Made by a program: the position numbers and the translations under genes
Notes under the pieces: model-generated
The model's input: the letters and a program-made list of their open reading frames with translations, nothing else
The model's database searches: none
Told to the model about the DNA's origin: nothing
Part shown: one piece after another, positions 34,118 to 43,093 of the stretch
How positions within the stretch are numbered: position 1 is the stretch's first letter
Layout: every line of letters begins with the position of its first letter
NCBI GenBank assembly: GCA_046347635.1
Contig: JAXMFT010000012.1
Span: 62,001 to 126,000, forward strand
Source: JAGVSZ01 sp019137045
GTDB taxonomy: Bacteria; Pseudomonadota; Gammaproteobacteria; Burkholderiales; SG8-39
Direction: 5' to 3'
Length of the DNA stretch: 64,000 bases

Positions 34118-36364
34118 ATGCGACTGTCGCTCCGCTTCGTCCTGCCGCTCCTGGTCGCCATCGGGCTCGTCGCCTACGCGGTGCGGCCGCTGGTGGACCA
34201 GCTCACGCTGCGCTGGTTCGTGCGCGACCTCGACATCCGCTCGGCGCTCATCGCCAACACGCTGGAGGACCCGATCGCCGAGCTCGTGCGCGCGAACTCG
34301 CGCCAGAAGCTCGCGGCGCTCTTCAACCGCATCGCCGAGGACGAGCGCATCTACGCGCTCGGCTTCTGCGACGCACAGCGCCGGCAGTTCGTCGGCACGC
34401 GCGCGTTCCCGGGCGACATCGGCTGCGACGGTCTCGACCGCTTCGCCGACGGCGACACGCGCGTGCTCGGCAGCGCCAAGGGGCCGCTGCACGTGGCGGT
34501 GGAGACCGTGCGCGCCGACGGCAGCACGCTCGGCAAGCTGGTGATCGTGCACGACATGAGCTTCATCACCCGCCGCAGCGAGGAGACCAAGCGCTACGTG
34601 TTCTGGTTCCTCGTCGCCCTCGGCGGGCTGGTCTCGCTCATCACGGTGGTGGTGGCGCAGCTCAGCTGGCGCGGCTGGGTGCAGGGAATGAAGGCGCTGT
34701 TGCGCGGCGAGGGGCTGCTGCGTCCGGCCGCGCGCTTCGACATGCCCGAGCTGCAGCCGCTCGCGCGCGACCTGCGCACGCTCATGCGCGAGCTGGAGAG
34801 CGACTACCGCCCGCGCGACGAGAGCCAGATCACCTGGACCCCCGAGACCCTGCGCGCGATCCTGCGCGCCGACCTGCGCGGCGAGGAGATCCTGGTCGTG
34901 TCCAACCGCGAGCCCTACATCCACATGCGCCGCGGCGGGCGCATCGAGGTGCAGCGGCCGGCGAGCGGACTGGTGACCGCGCTCGAGCCGATCATGCGCG
35001 CCTGCTCCGGGACCTGGATCGCGCACGGCAGCGGCACCGCCGACCGCGAGGTGGTCGACCGCCACGACCGGGTCGGCGTGCCGCCCGACAAGCCGCGCTA
35101 CCGCATCCGCCGCGTGTGGCTCAGCGCCGCGGAGGAGGCGGGCTACTACTTCGGCTTCTCGAACGAGGGGCTGTGGCCGCTCTGCCACATCGCCCACGTG
35201 CGCCCGACCTTCCGCGCCGAGGACTGGAGCCGCTACAAGGAGGTGAACGAGCGCTTCGCGAAGGCGGTGGTGGCGGAGTCGCGCAGCGCGAACCCGATCG
35301 TGCTGGTCCAGGACTACCACCTCGCCCTGCTGCCGAAGCTCGTGCGCGACGCGCTGCCGGAGGCGACGATCATCACCTTCTGGCACATCCCGTGGCCGAA
35401 CCCGGAGGCGTTCGCGATCCTGCCGTGGCGCGAGGAGCTGCTCGCCGGGCTGCTCGGCTCGAGCATCCTCGGCTTCCACACGCGCTTCCACGTCAACAAC
35501 TTCGTCGACACGGTCGACCGCGAGCTCGAGGCGCGCGTCGACCGCGAGACCTTCAGCGTCACCTACGGCGGGCGCACCACCGCGGTCAAGCGCTACCCGA
35601 TCTCGATCGAGTGGCCGCCGGCGGAGAGCGCGCACTGGCCGACCGTGGCCGAGTGCCGCAGCGCGATCCGCCGGCGCTACGCGCTCGGCGACGAGGTGGC
35701 GATCGGCATCGGCGTGGACCGCATGGACTACACCAAGGGCATCCTCGAGCGCTTCCGCGCGGTGGAGCGGCTGCTCGAGCTCGAGCCGCAGTGGGTGGGT
35801 CTCTTCACCTTCGTCCAGGTGTGCGCGCCGACGCGCTCGCGCATCGAGGAGTACCAGGAGTTCGAGGCGCGCGTGCGCGCGCTGGCCGCGCGCGTCAACG
35901 ACCGCTTCGCCCGCGGCGGCTGGTCGCCGATCGTCCTGCGCGTGGAGCACGCCGAGCCGCCGGAGGTGTACGAGCACTTCCGCGCCGCGGACCTGTGCTT
36001 CGTGTCCAGCCTGCACGACGGCATGAACCTGGTGGCGAAGGAGTTCGTCGCCGCGCGCGACGACGAGCGCGGGGTGCTGATCCTCAGCCAGTTCACCGGC
36101 GCCGCGCGCGAGCTGCCCGAGGCGCTGGTGGTGAACCCCGTACGACACCGACCAGTGCGCCGCGGCGTTCCACCTCGCGCTCACCATGCCGGCGGACGAG
36201 CAGCGCGACCGGATGCGCATCCATGCGCGGCCTGGTGCGCGAGTTCAACGTGTACCGCTGGGCCGGGCGCATGCTCCTCGACGCGGCGACGATGCGCCGC
36301 CGCGGCCATCACCGAGCGGGCCGCCGGCGGCATGGTGCCGCTGCGCCGCGAGGCGGCGCCTTGA
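34118..36364 (+). CDS. otsA: Membrane-anchored trehalose-6-phosphate synthase with sensor-like N terminus (frame breaks near end)
   Basis: 748 residues. Residues 3-25 and about 160-184 are membrane helices flanking a periplasmic domain of about 130 residues, followed by a HAMP-like linker ('LLRPAARFDMPELQPLARDLRTLMREL'). From about residue 260 it is a GT20 synthase: 'LVVSNREPYIH', 'VQDYHLALLPKLV' (near 397), 'WPNPEAFAILPWR', 'GVDRMDYTKGILERF' (near 531), 'SSLHDGMNLVAKEFVAARDD' (near 630). It joins UDP- or ADP-glucose to glucose 6-phosphate. Three one-base insertions (about 36139, 36223, 36300) garble then restore the last 75 residues. The architecture suggests trehalose synthesis gated by an envelope signal. 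Confidence 0.85.
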   Translation: MRLSLRFVLPLLVAIGLVAYAVRPLVDQLTLRWFVRDLDIRSALIANTLEDPIAELVRANSRQKLAALFNRIAEDERIYALGFCDAQRRQFVGTRAFPGDIGCDGLDRFADGDTRVLGSAKGPLHVAVETVRADGSTLGKLVIVHDMSFITRRSEETKRYVFWFLVALGGLVSLITVVVAQLSWRGWVQGMKALLRGEGLLRPAARFDMPELQPLARDLRTLMRELESDYRPRDESQITWTPETLRAILRADLRGEEILVVSNREPYIHMRRGGRIEVQRPASGLVTALEPIMRACSGTWIAHGSGTADREVVDRHDRVGVPPDKPRYRIRRVWLSAAEEAGYYFGFSNEGLWPLCHIAHVRPTFRAEDWSRYKEVNERFAKAVVAESRSANPIVLVQDYHLALLPKLVRDALPEATIITFWHIPWPNPEAFAILPWREELLAGLLGSSILGFHTRFHVNNFVDTVDRELEARVDRETFSVTYGGRTTAVKRYPISIEWPPAESAHWPTVAECRSAIRRRYALGDEVAIGIGVDRMDYTKGILERFRAVERLLELEPQWVGLFTFVQVCAPTRSRIEEYQEFEARVRALAARVNDRFARGGWSPIVLRVEHAEPPEVYEHFRAADLCFVSSLHDGMNLVAKEFVAARDDERGVLILSQFTGAARELPEALVVNPVRHRPVRRGVPPRAHHAGGRAARPDAHPCAAWCASSTCTAGPGACSSTRRRCAAAAITERAAGGMVPLRREAAP

Positions 36365-37151
36365 CCGCGCGCTGGGGCGCGGCGCGGCCGCGCCCGACCC
36401 GGCGCGCGCCTACACCCTCGGCGCGCGAGATCCGCGCTCTTCCTCGACGTCGACGGCACGCTGCTGCACATCGCCGCGACCCCCGCCGCGGTCGCGCTCG
36501 ACCGCGCGACGGTGGACCTCGTCGCCCGCGTGCAGCGCGCGACCGGCGGCGCAGTCGCGCTGATCACCGGCCGGCGCATCGCCGGCGTCGACCGTCTGTT
36601 CGCGCCGCTCGCGCTGCCGGTCGCGGGCCAGCACGGCTTCGAGCGCCGCGACGCCACCGGCGCCCTGCACCGGCACGCCGCACCGCCGCCCGGGCTCGCG
36701 GCCGCGCGCGCCCCGCTCGAAGCGTTCGCCGCCGGGCGCGCTCCGGCGTGCTGATCGAGGACAAGGGGCTCAGCGTCGCGGCGCACTACCGGCTCGCGCC
36801 GGACGCCGGGCCGGCGCTCGGCGCGCTCGTCGAGCGGCTCGCCGCCGCCTCCGGCGGCGCGCTCGCGCTCCAGCGCGGGAAGATGGTGTTCGAGCTGCGC
36901 CCGCGGGCAAGGACAAGGGCACCGCGATCGCCGAGTTCCTGGACGAAGCCCCGTTCCGCGGCCGCACGCCGGTGTTCGTCGGCGACGATCTCACCGACGA
37001 GTACGGGTTCAGCGTCGTCAACGGGCGCGGCGGCGTGTCGGTGAAGGTGAGGGCGACGGCTTCGAGGCGGCCGCGCCTGCCGGACGTCGACGCGGTGCGC
37101 GCGTGGCTCGCGCGGCTCGCCGCGGCGGCCGGGGCGACCCCGGAGCGCTGA
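36361..37151 (+). CDS. otsB: Trehalose-6-phosphate phosphatase (multiple frame breaks)
   Basis: About 263 residues of a HAD-superfamily phosphatase completing trehalose synthesis. The nucleophile motif 'LFLDVDGTLLHIAATPAAV', 'GGAVALITGRRIAGVDRLF', 'VAGQHGFERRD', 'LIEDKGLSVAAHYR' and the acidic motif 'VFVGDDLTDEYGF' appear in correct order but in different frames, with slips at about 36430, 36745, 36905 and 37050. A TTG at 36361 overlaps the otsA stop. Since all motifs are intact, sequence error is more likely than loss. Confidence 0.75.
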
Positions 37152-37152
37152 G

Positions 37153-38749
37153 GTGGCGGGCGCGGCGCCCGGCTCCGCCCTGGTCGCGGCGCTGCGCGAG
37201 CCCGCGCGCTACCCGCACCCGGTCGCCCAGGTCGAGCTGATCGAGACCCACATCTCCTGGGTGCTGCTCGCGGGCGACTACGCGTACAAGATCAAGAAGC
37301 CGCTCGACCTCGGCTTCCTCGACTTCTCCACCCTCGCCGCCCGCAGGCGCTGCTGCGAGGAGGAGCTGCGCCTCAACCCGCCGCACCGCGCCGGCGCTCT
37401 ACCTCGAGGTCGTGCCGATCGGCGGCACGCCCGCGGATCCGCGTCCCGGCGCGCTCCCCGCGATCGAGTACGCGGTGAAGATGCGCCGCTTCGACCAGGC
37501 GGGGCTCCTCGACCGCGTGGCCAAGCGCGGCGCGCTCGCCGCCGGCGCTCGTCGACGCGCTCGCGGCGGCGATCGCGCAGTTCCACGCGCGGGTCGAACG
37601 CGCGCCCGCGGGCAACGAGTGGGGCGCGCCGGAGCGCGTGCTCGCGTTCTGCGAGCAGAACTTCGCGACCCTCGGGACGACGGAGCCGGGCGCCGGGCCG
37701 TCGCCCGACCGCGCGCAGCTCGAGCGGCTGCGCGCCTGGACAGGCGCAGTTCGGCGCGCGGCGCGAGCGGTTCGTCGAGCGCAGTCAGGGCGGCTTCGTG
37801 CGCGAGTGCCACGGCGACCTGCATCTGGGCAACATCGCGCTCGTCGACGGCGCGCCGGTGGCGTTCGACTGCATCGAGTTCAACCCCGACTGCGCTGGAT
37901 CGGCGTGCAGAACGAGATCGCGTTCCTCGTCATGGATCTCCTCGACCACCGCCTCGCGGCGGCCCGCCTGGCGCTGCCTCGACCGGTACCTCGCCGCCAC
38001 CGGCGACTACGAGGGCTCGCGGTGCTGCGCTTCTACCTCGTCTACCGCGCGCTGGTGCGCGCGAAGGTCGCCGCCCTGCGCGCCGGGCAGCCGGGCCTGG
38101 ACGCGGCGGCGCGCGCGCCTCGTGGCGGAGCGGCGCGGCTACTGCAGAGCTCGCCCTGCACGGCTCGCCGGCGCGGCGCGGCCGGCGGTCGTGCTGATGC
38201 ACGGCCTGGCCGGGCTCGGGCAAGACCACCGTCGCGCAGGGGCTCCTCGAGCATCTCGGCGCGGTGCGCGTGCGCTCGGACGTGGAGCGCAAGCGCCTGC
38301 ACGGGCTCGACGCAACCGCGCGCACCGGCGCGGAGCTCGACGCGGGGCTGTACGGGGCCGAGGCGACGCGGCGCACCTACGGGCGGCTCGCCGCGGCCGC
38401 GCGCGCGATCGTCGCCGGCGGCTTCACCGCCATCGTCGACGCGGCGTCGCTGCGCCGCGCCGACCGCGCGGCGTTCCGGGCGCTCGCGCGCGAGCTCGGC
38501 GTGCCGTTCGTGCTCGCGACCTGCGCGGCGCCGCGGAGCGGCGCTGCGCGAGCGCATCGCCGCGCGGGAGCGGGCCGACACCGACGCCTCGGACGCGACA
38601 TCGCGGTGCTCGAGCGGCGGCGCGCGACGCAGGAGCCGCTCGACGCGGACGAGCGCGCGGAGGCGGTCGTCTTCGACACCGGCGCCGGGCCGGAGGCGAT
38701 CGCGGGCGCGACGCGCGCGCTCGCGGAGCGGCTCACCCGCGTCGGGTAA
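37153..38749 (+). CDS. Aminoglycoside phosphotransferase-like/AAA ATPase fusion (about nine frame breaks)
   Basis: About 530 residues combining a COG2187-type kinase-like N half ('ETHISWVLLAGDYAYKIKKPLDLGFLDFSTL', 'VKMRRFDQAGLLDRV', 'FVRECHGDLHLGNIALVDGAPVAFDCIEFN' with the catalytic HGD and DxxE-like metal residues) and a P-loop half ('VVLMHGLAGSGKTTVA' after removing one G near 38213, 'VRVRSDVERKRLHGL', 'IVDAASLRRADR'). Frame slips occur near 37385, 37545, 37741, 37890, 37975, 38020, 38115, 38213 and 38540. The GTG start follows the otsB stop by one base. The physiological substrate of this fusion family is unknown. Confidence 0.7.
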
Positions 38750-38758
38750 GCTCGCGGG

Positions 38759-39711
38759 ATGCGACGCATCGACGCCTTCAACGGCGACGCGGACGGCATC
38801 TGCGCGCTGCACCAGCTGCGCCTCGCCGAGCCGGCGGACTCGGTCCTGGTCACCGGGCCGAAGCGCGACATCGCGCTCCTCCCGCGCGTCGCGGCGCGCG
38901 CCGGCGACGAGGTCACGGTGCTCGACGTCTCGCTCGACCGCAACCGCGGCGCGCTCGAGGCGCTGCTCGAGCGCGGGGTGCGCGTGCGCTGGTTCGACCA
39001 CCACTACCCCGGGGAGATCCCGTCGCACCCGCTCTTCGAGCCGCATCGAGACCGCGCGCGACGTGTGCACGAGCATCCTCGTCGACCGCCACGTCGGCGC
39101 TCGCCACCGCGCCTGGGCGGTGGTCGCGGCGTTCGGCGACAGCCTCGCGCCGGTGGCCGAGGCGCTCGCCGCGCCGCTCGCGCTCGACGGCTTGCCGCAT
39201 CGACCGCCTGCGCGACCTGGGCCAGGCCTGAACGCGGCGTACGGCGAGACCGGGGGCCGACCTGGTGATGCCGCCCGCCGCGCTCTACCGGCTGATCCGC
39301 CCGTACGCGGACCCGTTCGAATTCATCGCGCGCGAGCGCATCGCGGCCGAGCTGGACGCGAGCCGCTACGCGGACCTCGCCGCGGCCGCCGCGGTGCCGC
39401 CCTACCGCGCGTCGAAGTTCTCCGCGCTCTACCTGCTGCCCGACGCGCCCTGGGGCCGGCGCGTCTTCGGCGCGTTCGCGAACCGGCTGGCGGCCACGGA
39501 TCCCTACCGCGCATACGCGGTGGTGGTGCCGAACTCGCACGGCGGCTACACGGTGAGCGTGCGCGCGCCGGGCGCCGGCCCGCTCATCGCCGACGCGCTG
39601 TGCCGCGAGTACCCGACCGGCGGCGGGCGCGCGGGCGCCGCCGGCATCGACCACCTGCCGCCCGGCGAGCTGGAGGCGTTCATCGCGCGGCTGGAGGCCG
39701 CGGCGCGCTAA
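38759..39711 (+). CDS. DHH-family phosphoesterase (frame breaks)
   Basis: About 315 residues. The N terminus 'MRRIDAFNGDADGICALHQLRLA' carries the N-x-D-A-D-G metal motif, 'VLDVSLDRNRGALEALLERGVRVRWFDHHYPG' the DHH motif, and 'GGYTVSVRAPG' with 'YPTGGGRAGAAGIDHLPPGELEAFIARL' the DHHA1 substrate domain. Such enzymes cleave oligonucleotides or cyclic dinucleotides. Slips near 39043, 39110, 39195 and 39250 break the central part while homology continues. It is the last gene of the otsA-otsB string. Confidence 0.75.
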
Positions 39712-39801
39712 GCCGGACTGCCCGGCGCATCAACACGCTCGATTCGCCAGCGCCGCGGTGCCCGCGGGAGAATGGGAGTACTCGACATTCTGGAGGTCGC
39801 A

Positions 39802-40191
39802 ATGGGCACGTACGCATTCGGCAGGACCGTCGCACTGGGCTACGAAGAGGCGCTCGCCAAGGTCACGCAGGCGCTCGCGCAGGAGGGTTTCGGCGTCCTC
39901 ACCGAGATCGACGTCGCGGCGACGATGAAGAAGAAGCTCGCGGTCGACATGCCGCCCTACAAGATCCTCGGCGCCTGCAACCCGCAGTTCGCCCACCGCG
40001 CGCTCGGCGCCGAGCCGCAGATCGGCGCGCTGCTGCCGTGCAACGTGGTCGTGCGGCAGGACGCGGCGGGCGCGGTCCGGGTGGAGTTCATGGACCCGAT
40101 CGCGGTGATGGACCTCGTGGGCAAGCCCGAGGTGCGGCCGATCGCGGCCGAGGTGCGCCAGCGGCTCGAGCGCGTGATGGGCGCCCTGTAG
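39802..40191 (+). CDS. DUF302-family protein
   Basis: A 129-residue protein: 'YAFGRTVALGYEEALAKVTQALAQEGFGVLTEIDVAATMKKKL', 'PPYKILGACNPQFAHRALGAEPQIGALLPCNVVVRQD'. The cysteine in 'LGACNP' and the one in 'LPCNVVV' are conserved positions in the family. Function unknown, often linked to heavy-metal or sulfur stress clusters. A GGAGG lies eight bases before the ATG at 39802; an in-frame ATG at 39772 lacks one. Confidence 0.88.
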   Translation: MGTYAFGRTVALGYEEALAKVTQALAQEGFGVLTEIDVAATMKKKLAVDMPPYKILGACNPQFAHRALGAEPQIGALLPCNVVVRQDAAGAVRVEFMDPIAVMDLVGKPEVRPIAAEVRQRLERVMGAL

Positions 40192-40235
40192 CGCGGCGTT
40201 GGACTCACCCGGTTCGAGCACGGGCGGAGGGCGGC

Positions 40236-41036
40236 ATGAACGTCGGCGTCGAGAAGCGCGGTGCGGTCACCACGGTCGTGCTCGAGCGCCCGCACGCGCG
40301 CAACGCGGTCGATCCGGCGACCGCCGATGCGCTGGTGGCGGCGTTCGAGGCGTTCGACCGCGACCCGGACGCCAGCGTCGCGGTGTTCTTCGGCTCGCAC
40401 GGCACGTTCTGCGCCGGCTGGGACCTCAAGTACGGCGCCTCGCTCGCGGGCAGGGACGTGCGCGCCGAGCTGGCGCTCGACTTCCCTGAGGGTGCGGCGC
40501 CGCCGCCGCGCGGACCGATGGGCCCGTCACGCCTCGAACTCGGCAAGCCGGTCATCGCCGCGGTCGCGGGCGCCGCGGTCGCCGGCGGCATGGAGCTCGC
40601 CCTGTGGTGCGACATGCGCGTGATGGAGGAGGACGCGTTCTTCGGCGTCTACTGCCGGCGCTGGGGCGTGCCGCTCGTGGACGGCGGCACGGTGCGGCTG
40701 CCGCGCATCGTCGGCATGGGGCGCGCGCTGGATCTCATCCTCACCGGGCGCAAGGTCGACGCCGCGGAGGCGCTGCGCATCGGGCTGGCCGATCGCGTCG
40801 TGCCGCGCGGGCGCGCGCGGGAGGAGGCCGAGCAGCTCGCGCACGAGATCGCGCGCTTCCCGCAGGGCGCGGTGCGCGCCGACCGGCGCTCGGCGTACGA
40901 GACGCACGGGCTGCCGGTGCGCGCAGCGCTGCAGCGCGAGTGGCGGAACGGGATGCCGACGATGGCCGAAGCGGTCGCGGGCGCCGCGCGGTTCGCCGGC
41001 GGCAAGGGGCGGCACGGGGACTTCGGGTCGATCTGA
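40236..41036 (+). CDS. Enoyl-CoA hydratase/isomerase (crotonase) family protein
   Basis: A 266-residue crotonase: 'GTFCAGWDLKYGAS' (oxyanion-hole backbone), 'PVIAAVAGAAVAGGMELALWCDMRVMEEDAFFGVYCRRWGVPLVDGGTVRLPRIVGMGRALDLILTGRKVDAAEALRIGLADRVV'. In classical hydratases two glutamates do the catalysis; here the second is replaced in the VDGGT segment, as in a common subgroup, so the reaction may not be simple hydration. It lies 44 bases after DUF302 and 27 bases before the dehalogenase. Confidence 0.88.
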   Translation: MNVGVEKRGAVTTVVLERPHARNAVDPATADALVAAFEAFDRDPDASVAVFFGSHGTFCAGWDLKYGASLAGRDVRAELALDFPEGAAPPPRGPMGPSRLELGKPVIAAVAGAAVAGGMELALWCDMRVMEEDAFFGVYCRRWGVPLVDGGTVRLPRIVGMGRALDLILTGRKVDAAEALRIGLADRVVPRGRAREEAEQLAHEIARFPQGAVRADRRSAYETHGLPVRAALQREWRNGMPTMAEAVAGAARFAGGKGRHGDFGSI

Positions 41037-41062
41037 GGCGGGCGCGGGCGCGCGCCCTTCCG

Positions 41063-41959
41063 ATGCGGGTTCTGCGCACTACGGACGACCGTTTCGCCGC
41101 CCTGCCCGGCTTCGCCTTCGCGCCGCGCTACCTCGAGACGCTGCCCGGCTTCACCGACCTGCGCATGCACTACGTCGACGAGGGCCCGCGCGACGCAGCG
41201 CACACGTATCTCTGCCTCCACGGTCAGCCGACGTGGAGCTACCTCTACCGCCGGATGATTCCGGTGTTCGCCGGCGCGCGCGGCAGGGTCGTCGCGCCCG
41301 ACCTCTTCGGCTTCGGCCGCAGCGACAAGCCCGCGGACGAAGCCTGGTACACGTTCTCCCGCCACCGCGACTCACTGGTCGCGTTCGTCGCCGCGCTCGA
41401 TCTGCGGGGCGTGACGCTCGTCGTCCAGGACTGGGGCGGGCTGCTCGGGCTCACCTTGCCGAGGGACCTGCCGGGGCGCTTCGAACGCCTCATCGTGCTG
41501 AACACCACCCTCGGCACCGGCGATGAGCCGCTGAGCGAGGGCTTCCTCGCCTGGCGCGCGTGGGCGAACAAGAACCCCGACATGGACGTCGCGAAGCTGA
41601 TGAAGCGCTCGTGCCCGCATCTCGCCGACGCGGAAGCCGCCGCCTACGCCGCGCCGTTCCCGGATGCGACCTACAAGGCCGGCGTACGGCGGTTCCCGAA
41701 CCTCGTGCCCGACCATCCGGACGCCGACGGCGCCGCGCTCTCGCGCCGCGCGCGCGAGTGGTGGGCGCGCGAGTGGACCGGGCGGTGCTTCATGGCGGTC
41801 GGCGCGACCGACCCGGTGCTCGGCCCGCCGGTGATGGACGCGCTGCGACGTCACATCCGGGGCTGCCCCGAGCCCTACGTGGTCCCGCAGGCAGGGCACT
41901 TCGTGCAGGAGTGGGGGGAGGACATCGCGCGGGCGGCGCTCGCAGTGTTCGGGGACTGA
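41063..41959 (+). CDS. Haloalkane dehalogenase (HLD-I type)
   Basis: A 298-residue alpha/beta hydrolase that hydrolyses carbon-halogen bonds to alcohol and halide. 'LCLHGQPTWSYLYRRMIPVF' (53-72), 'VAPDLFGFGRSDKP', 'TLVVQDWGGLLGL' with nucleophile Asp123 and halide-binding Trp124, 'FMAVGATDPVLGP' with the catalytic acid near residue 250, and 'VPQAGHFVQEWGE' with the catalytic histidine near 279. Positions almost coincide with DhlA of Xanthobacter (Asp124/Trp125). The halide-stabilising glutamate/asparagine position in HG(E/N)P is glutamine here, a possible specificity change. Confidence 0.9.
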   Translation: MRVLRTTDDRFAALPGFAFAPRYLETLPGFTDLRMHYVDEGPRDAAHTYLCLHGQPTWSYLYRRMIPVFAGARGRVVAPDLFGFGRSDKPADEAWYTFSRHRDSLVAFVAALDLRGVTLVVQDWGGLLGLTLPRDLPGRFERLIVLNTTLGTGDEPLSEGFLAWRAWANKNPDMDVAKLMKRSCPHLADAEAAAYAAPFPDATYKAGVRRFPNLVPDHPDADGAALSRRAREWWAREWTGRCFMAVGATDPVLGPPVMDALRRHIRGCPEPYVVPQAGHFVQEWGEDIARAALAVFGD

Positions 41960-42052
41960 CCATCGGCCCGGTGTCGGGTGCGCTTACACCGCGCGGCGAC
42001 CGCCCGGTGCATTGTTACCGCAACGCCCTGTATTTGTGGCAGTTGATATTTT

Positions 42053-42068
42053 TGGCACCCGTTTTGCT
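42053..42068 (+). promoter_or_regulatory. Sigma-54 (-24/-12) promoter of the PEP-CTERM gene
   Basis: TGGCAC (42053-42058), five bases, TTGCT (42064-42068) is a perfect match to the RpoN consensus, 50 bases before the GTG start. The surrounding 70 bases are AT-rich for this genome. PEP-CTERM genes are known to be controlled by RpoN with the PrsK/PrsR pair. Confidence 0.9.
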
Positions 42069-42117
42069 TTCGGCTCACCCTCGCCTTCCGACCAACGAAA
42101 ACATAGGGAGCCGAATC

Positions 42118-42918
42118 GTGTCAACGCGCACTCTTCGTACCATCGCCACTGCGAGTCTCGTCGCGCTCGCGACCCCGGCAGTCGGCGCGCCGATCCTCTG
42201 GATCGACGACAGCTCGAACCGGCTTGGCACGGTCGACGTGGCAACCGGGGTGGGGACGATCATCGGCAGCTTCTCCGGAGCGGGGTTCAGCGGGCAGACC
42301 ATGACCGACCTCGCCTTCGACCCCGCGGGGAATCTCTGGGGCATCTCGTTCGACCGCATTTTCCGCGTCAACACGTCGACAGCCGCCGTTACGTTCGTGG
42401 GCAATCACGGGATCAACGGCGGGAACGCGCTCGTGTTCGGCAGCGACGGCACGCTCTACGCGGCGGGCGCCAACACGTCGAACCTGTACACGGTGAACAC
42501 CACGACCGGTGCGGGCACCCTGGTCGGTTCGATCGGATTCGCGTCCGCCGGAGATCTCGCGTTCAACGGCGGCAATTTGTATCTGTCCTCCACGACCAAC
42601 CAGCTCATTCAGGTCAATCCGGTCACCGGAGCAGGCTCGGCGATTGGCGGGCTGGGGGTCGGGAGCGTGTTCGGACTGGCGACGGCCGAGAACGGCGTCC
42701 TCTATGCCACGTCGGGCCAAGGCGTCTACTCCGTCAACACCAGTACCGGCGCAGCTACGTTGGTTCAGAATTACGGCACGCTCGGCCAAGCGTACGGTAC
42801 GGCGTTCTACCAGGAGTCCGGCGCGCCGCCGCCCAACGGCGTTCCGACGCCCGGCACGCTCGCACTCCTCGGCGCGGCGCTGTTCGGCCTGGGCGCCCTG
42901 CGTCGGCGCATGCGCTGA
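42118..42918 (+). CDS. PEP-CTERM sorting-domain protein, beta-propeller-like
   Basis: A 266-residue exported protein: signal peptide (about 1-24, ending TPAVGAP), then repeated 'LYTVNTTTGAGTLVG', 'IFRVNTSTAAVTFVG', 'LIQVNPVTGAGSAIG', 'VYSVNTSTGAATLV' units of about 40 residues, each a blade-like sheet of a propeller, then the sorting tail 'GVPTPGTLALLGAALFGLGALRRRMR' (VPxP motif, helix, basic end). Exosortase (EpsH/XrtA) cleaves such tails, typically linked to exopolysaccharide or floc formation; no exosortase gene is in the window. AGGGAG precedes the GTG start. Confidence 0.92.
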   Translation: MSTRTLRTIATASLVALATPAVGAPILWIDDSSNRLGTVDVATGVGTIIGSFSGAGFSGQTMTDLAFDPAGNLWGISFDRIFRVNTSTAAVTFVGNHGINGGNALVFGSDGTLYAAGANTSNLYTVNTTTGAGTLVGSIGFASAGDLAFNGGNLYLSSTTNQLIQVNPVTGAGSAIGGLGVGSVFGLATAENGVLYATSGQGVYSVNTSTGAATLVQNYGTLGQAYGTAFYQESGAPPPNGVPTPGTLALLGAALFGLGALRRRMR

Positions 42919-42941
42919 CGGCAACGCCAGTCGGCGTGACG

Positions 42942-42972
42942 AGCGGCGGCCACAGGCCGCCGCTTCGTTTTT
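42942..42972 (+). terminator. Intrinsic terminator after the PEP-CTERM gene
   Basis: AGCGGCGGCC (42942-42951), loop ACA, GGCCGCCGCTT (42955-42965), then CGTTTTT. A ten-pair GC stem followed by five T, 24 bases after the stop codon. Confidence 0.9.
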
Positions 42973-43093
42973 CGGGCCGGCCGGCGCGCGCCTCCCCACT
43001 CGCGCGGCGGTAACTGTTCATGGCGCCGACCCGCCCTCCTGCGCGACGGGCCGGCCGCGCGCGTACCATGGCGGGGACCCTCCGGAGGCCCGC

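Noticed and set aside
36361..39711. Calling otsB, the kinase/ATPase fusion and the DHH gene pseudogenes
   Set aside because: All catalytic motifs survive and every break is a single-base slip in a G/C run; sequence error is the simpler reading.
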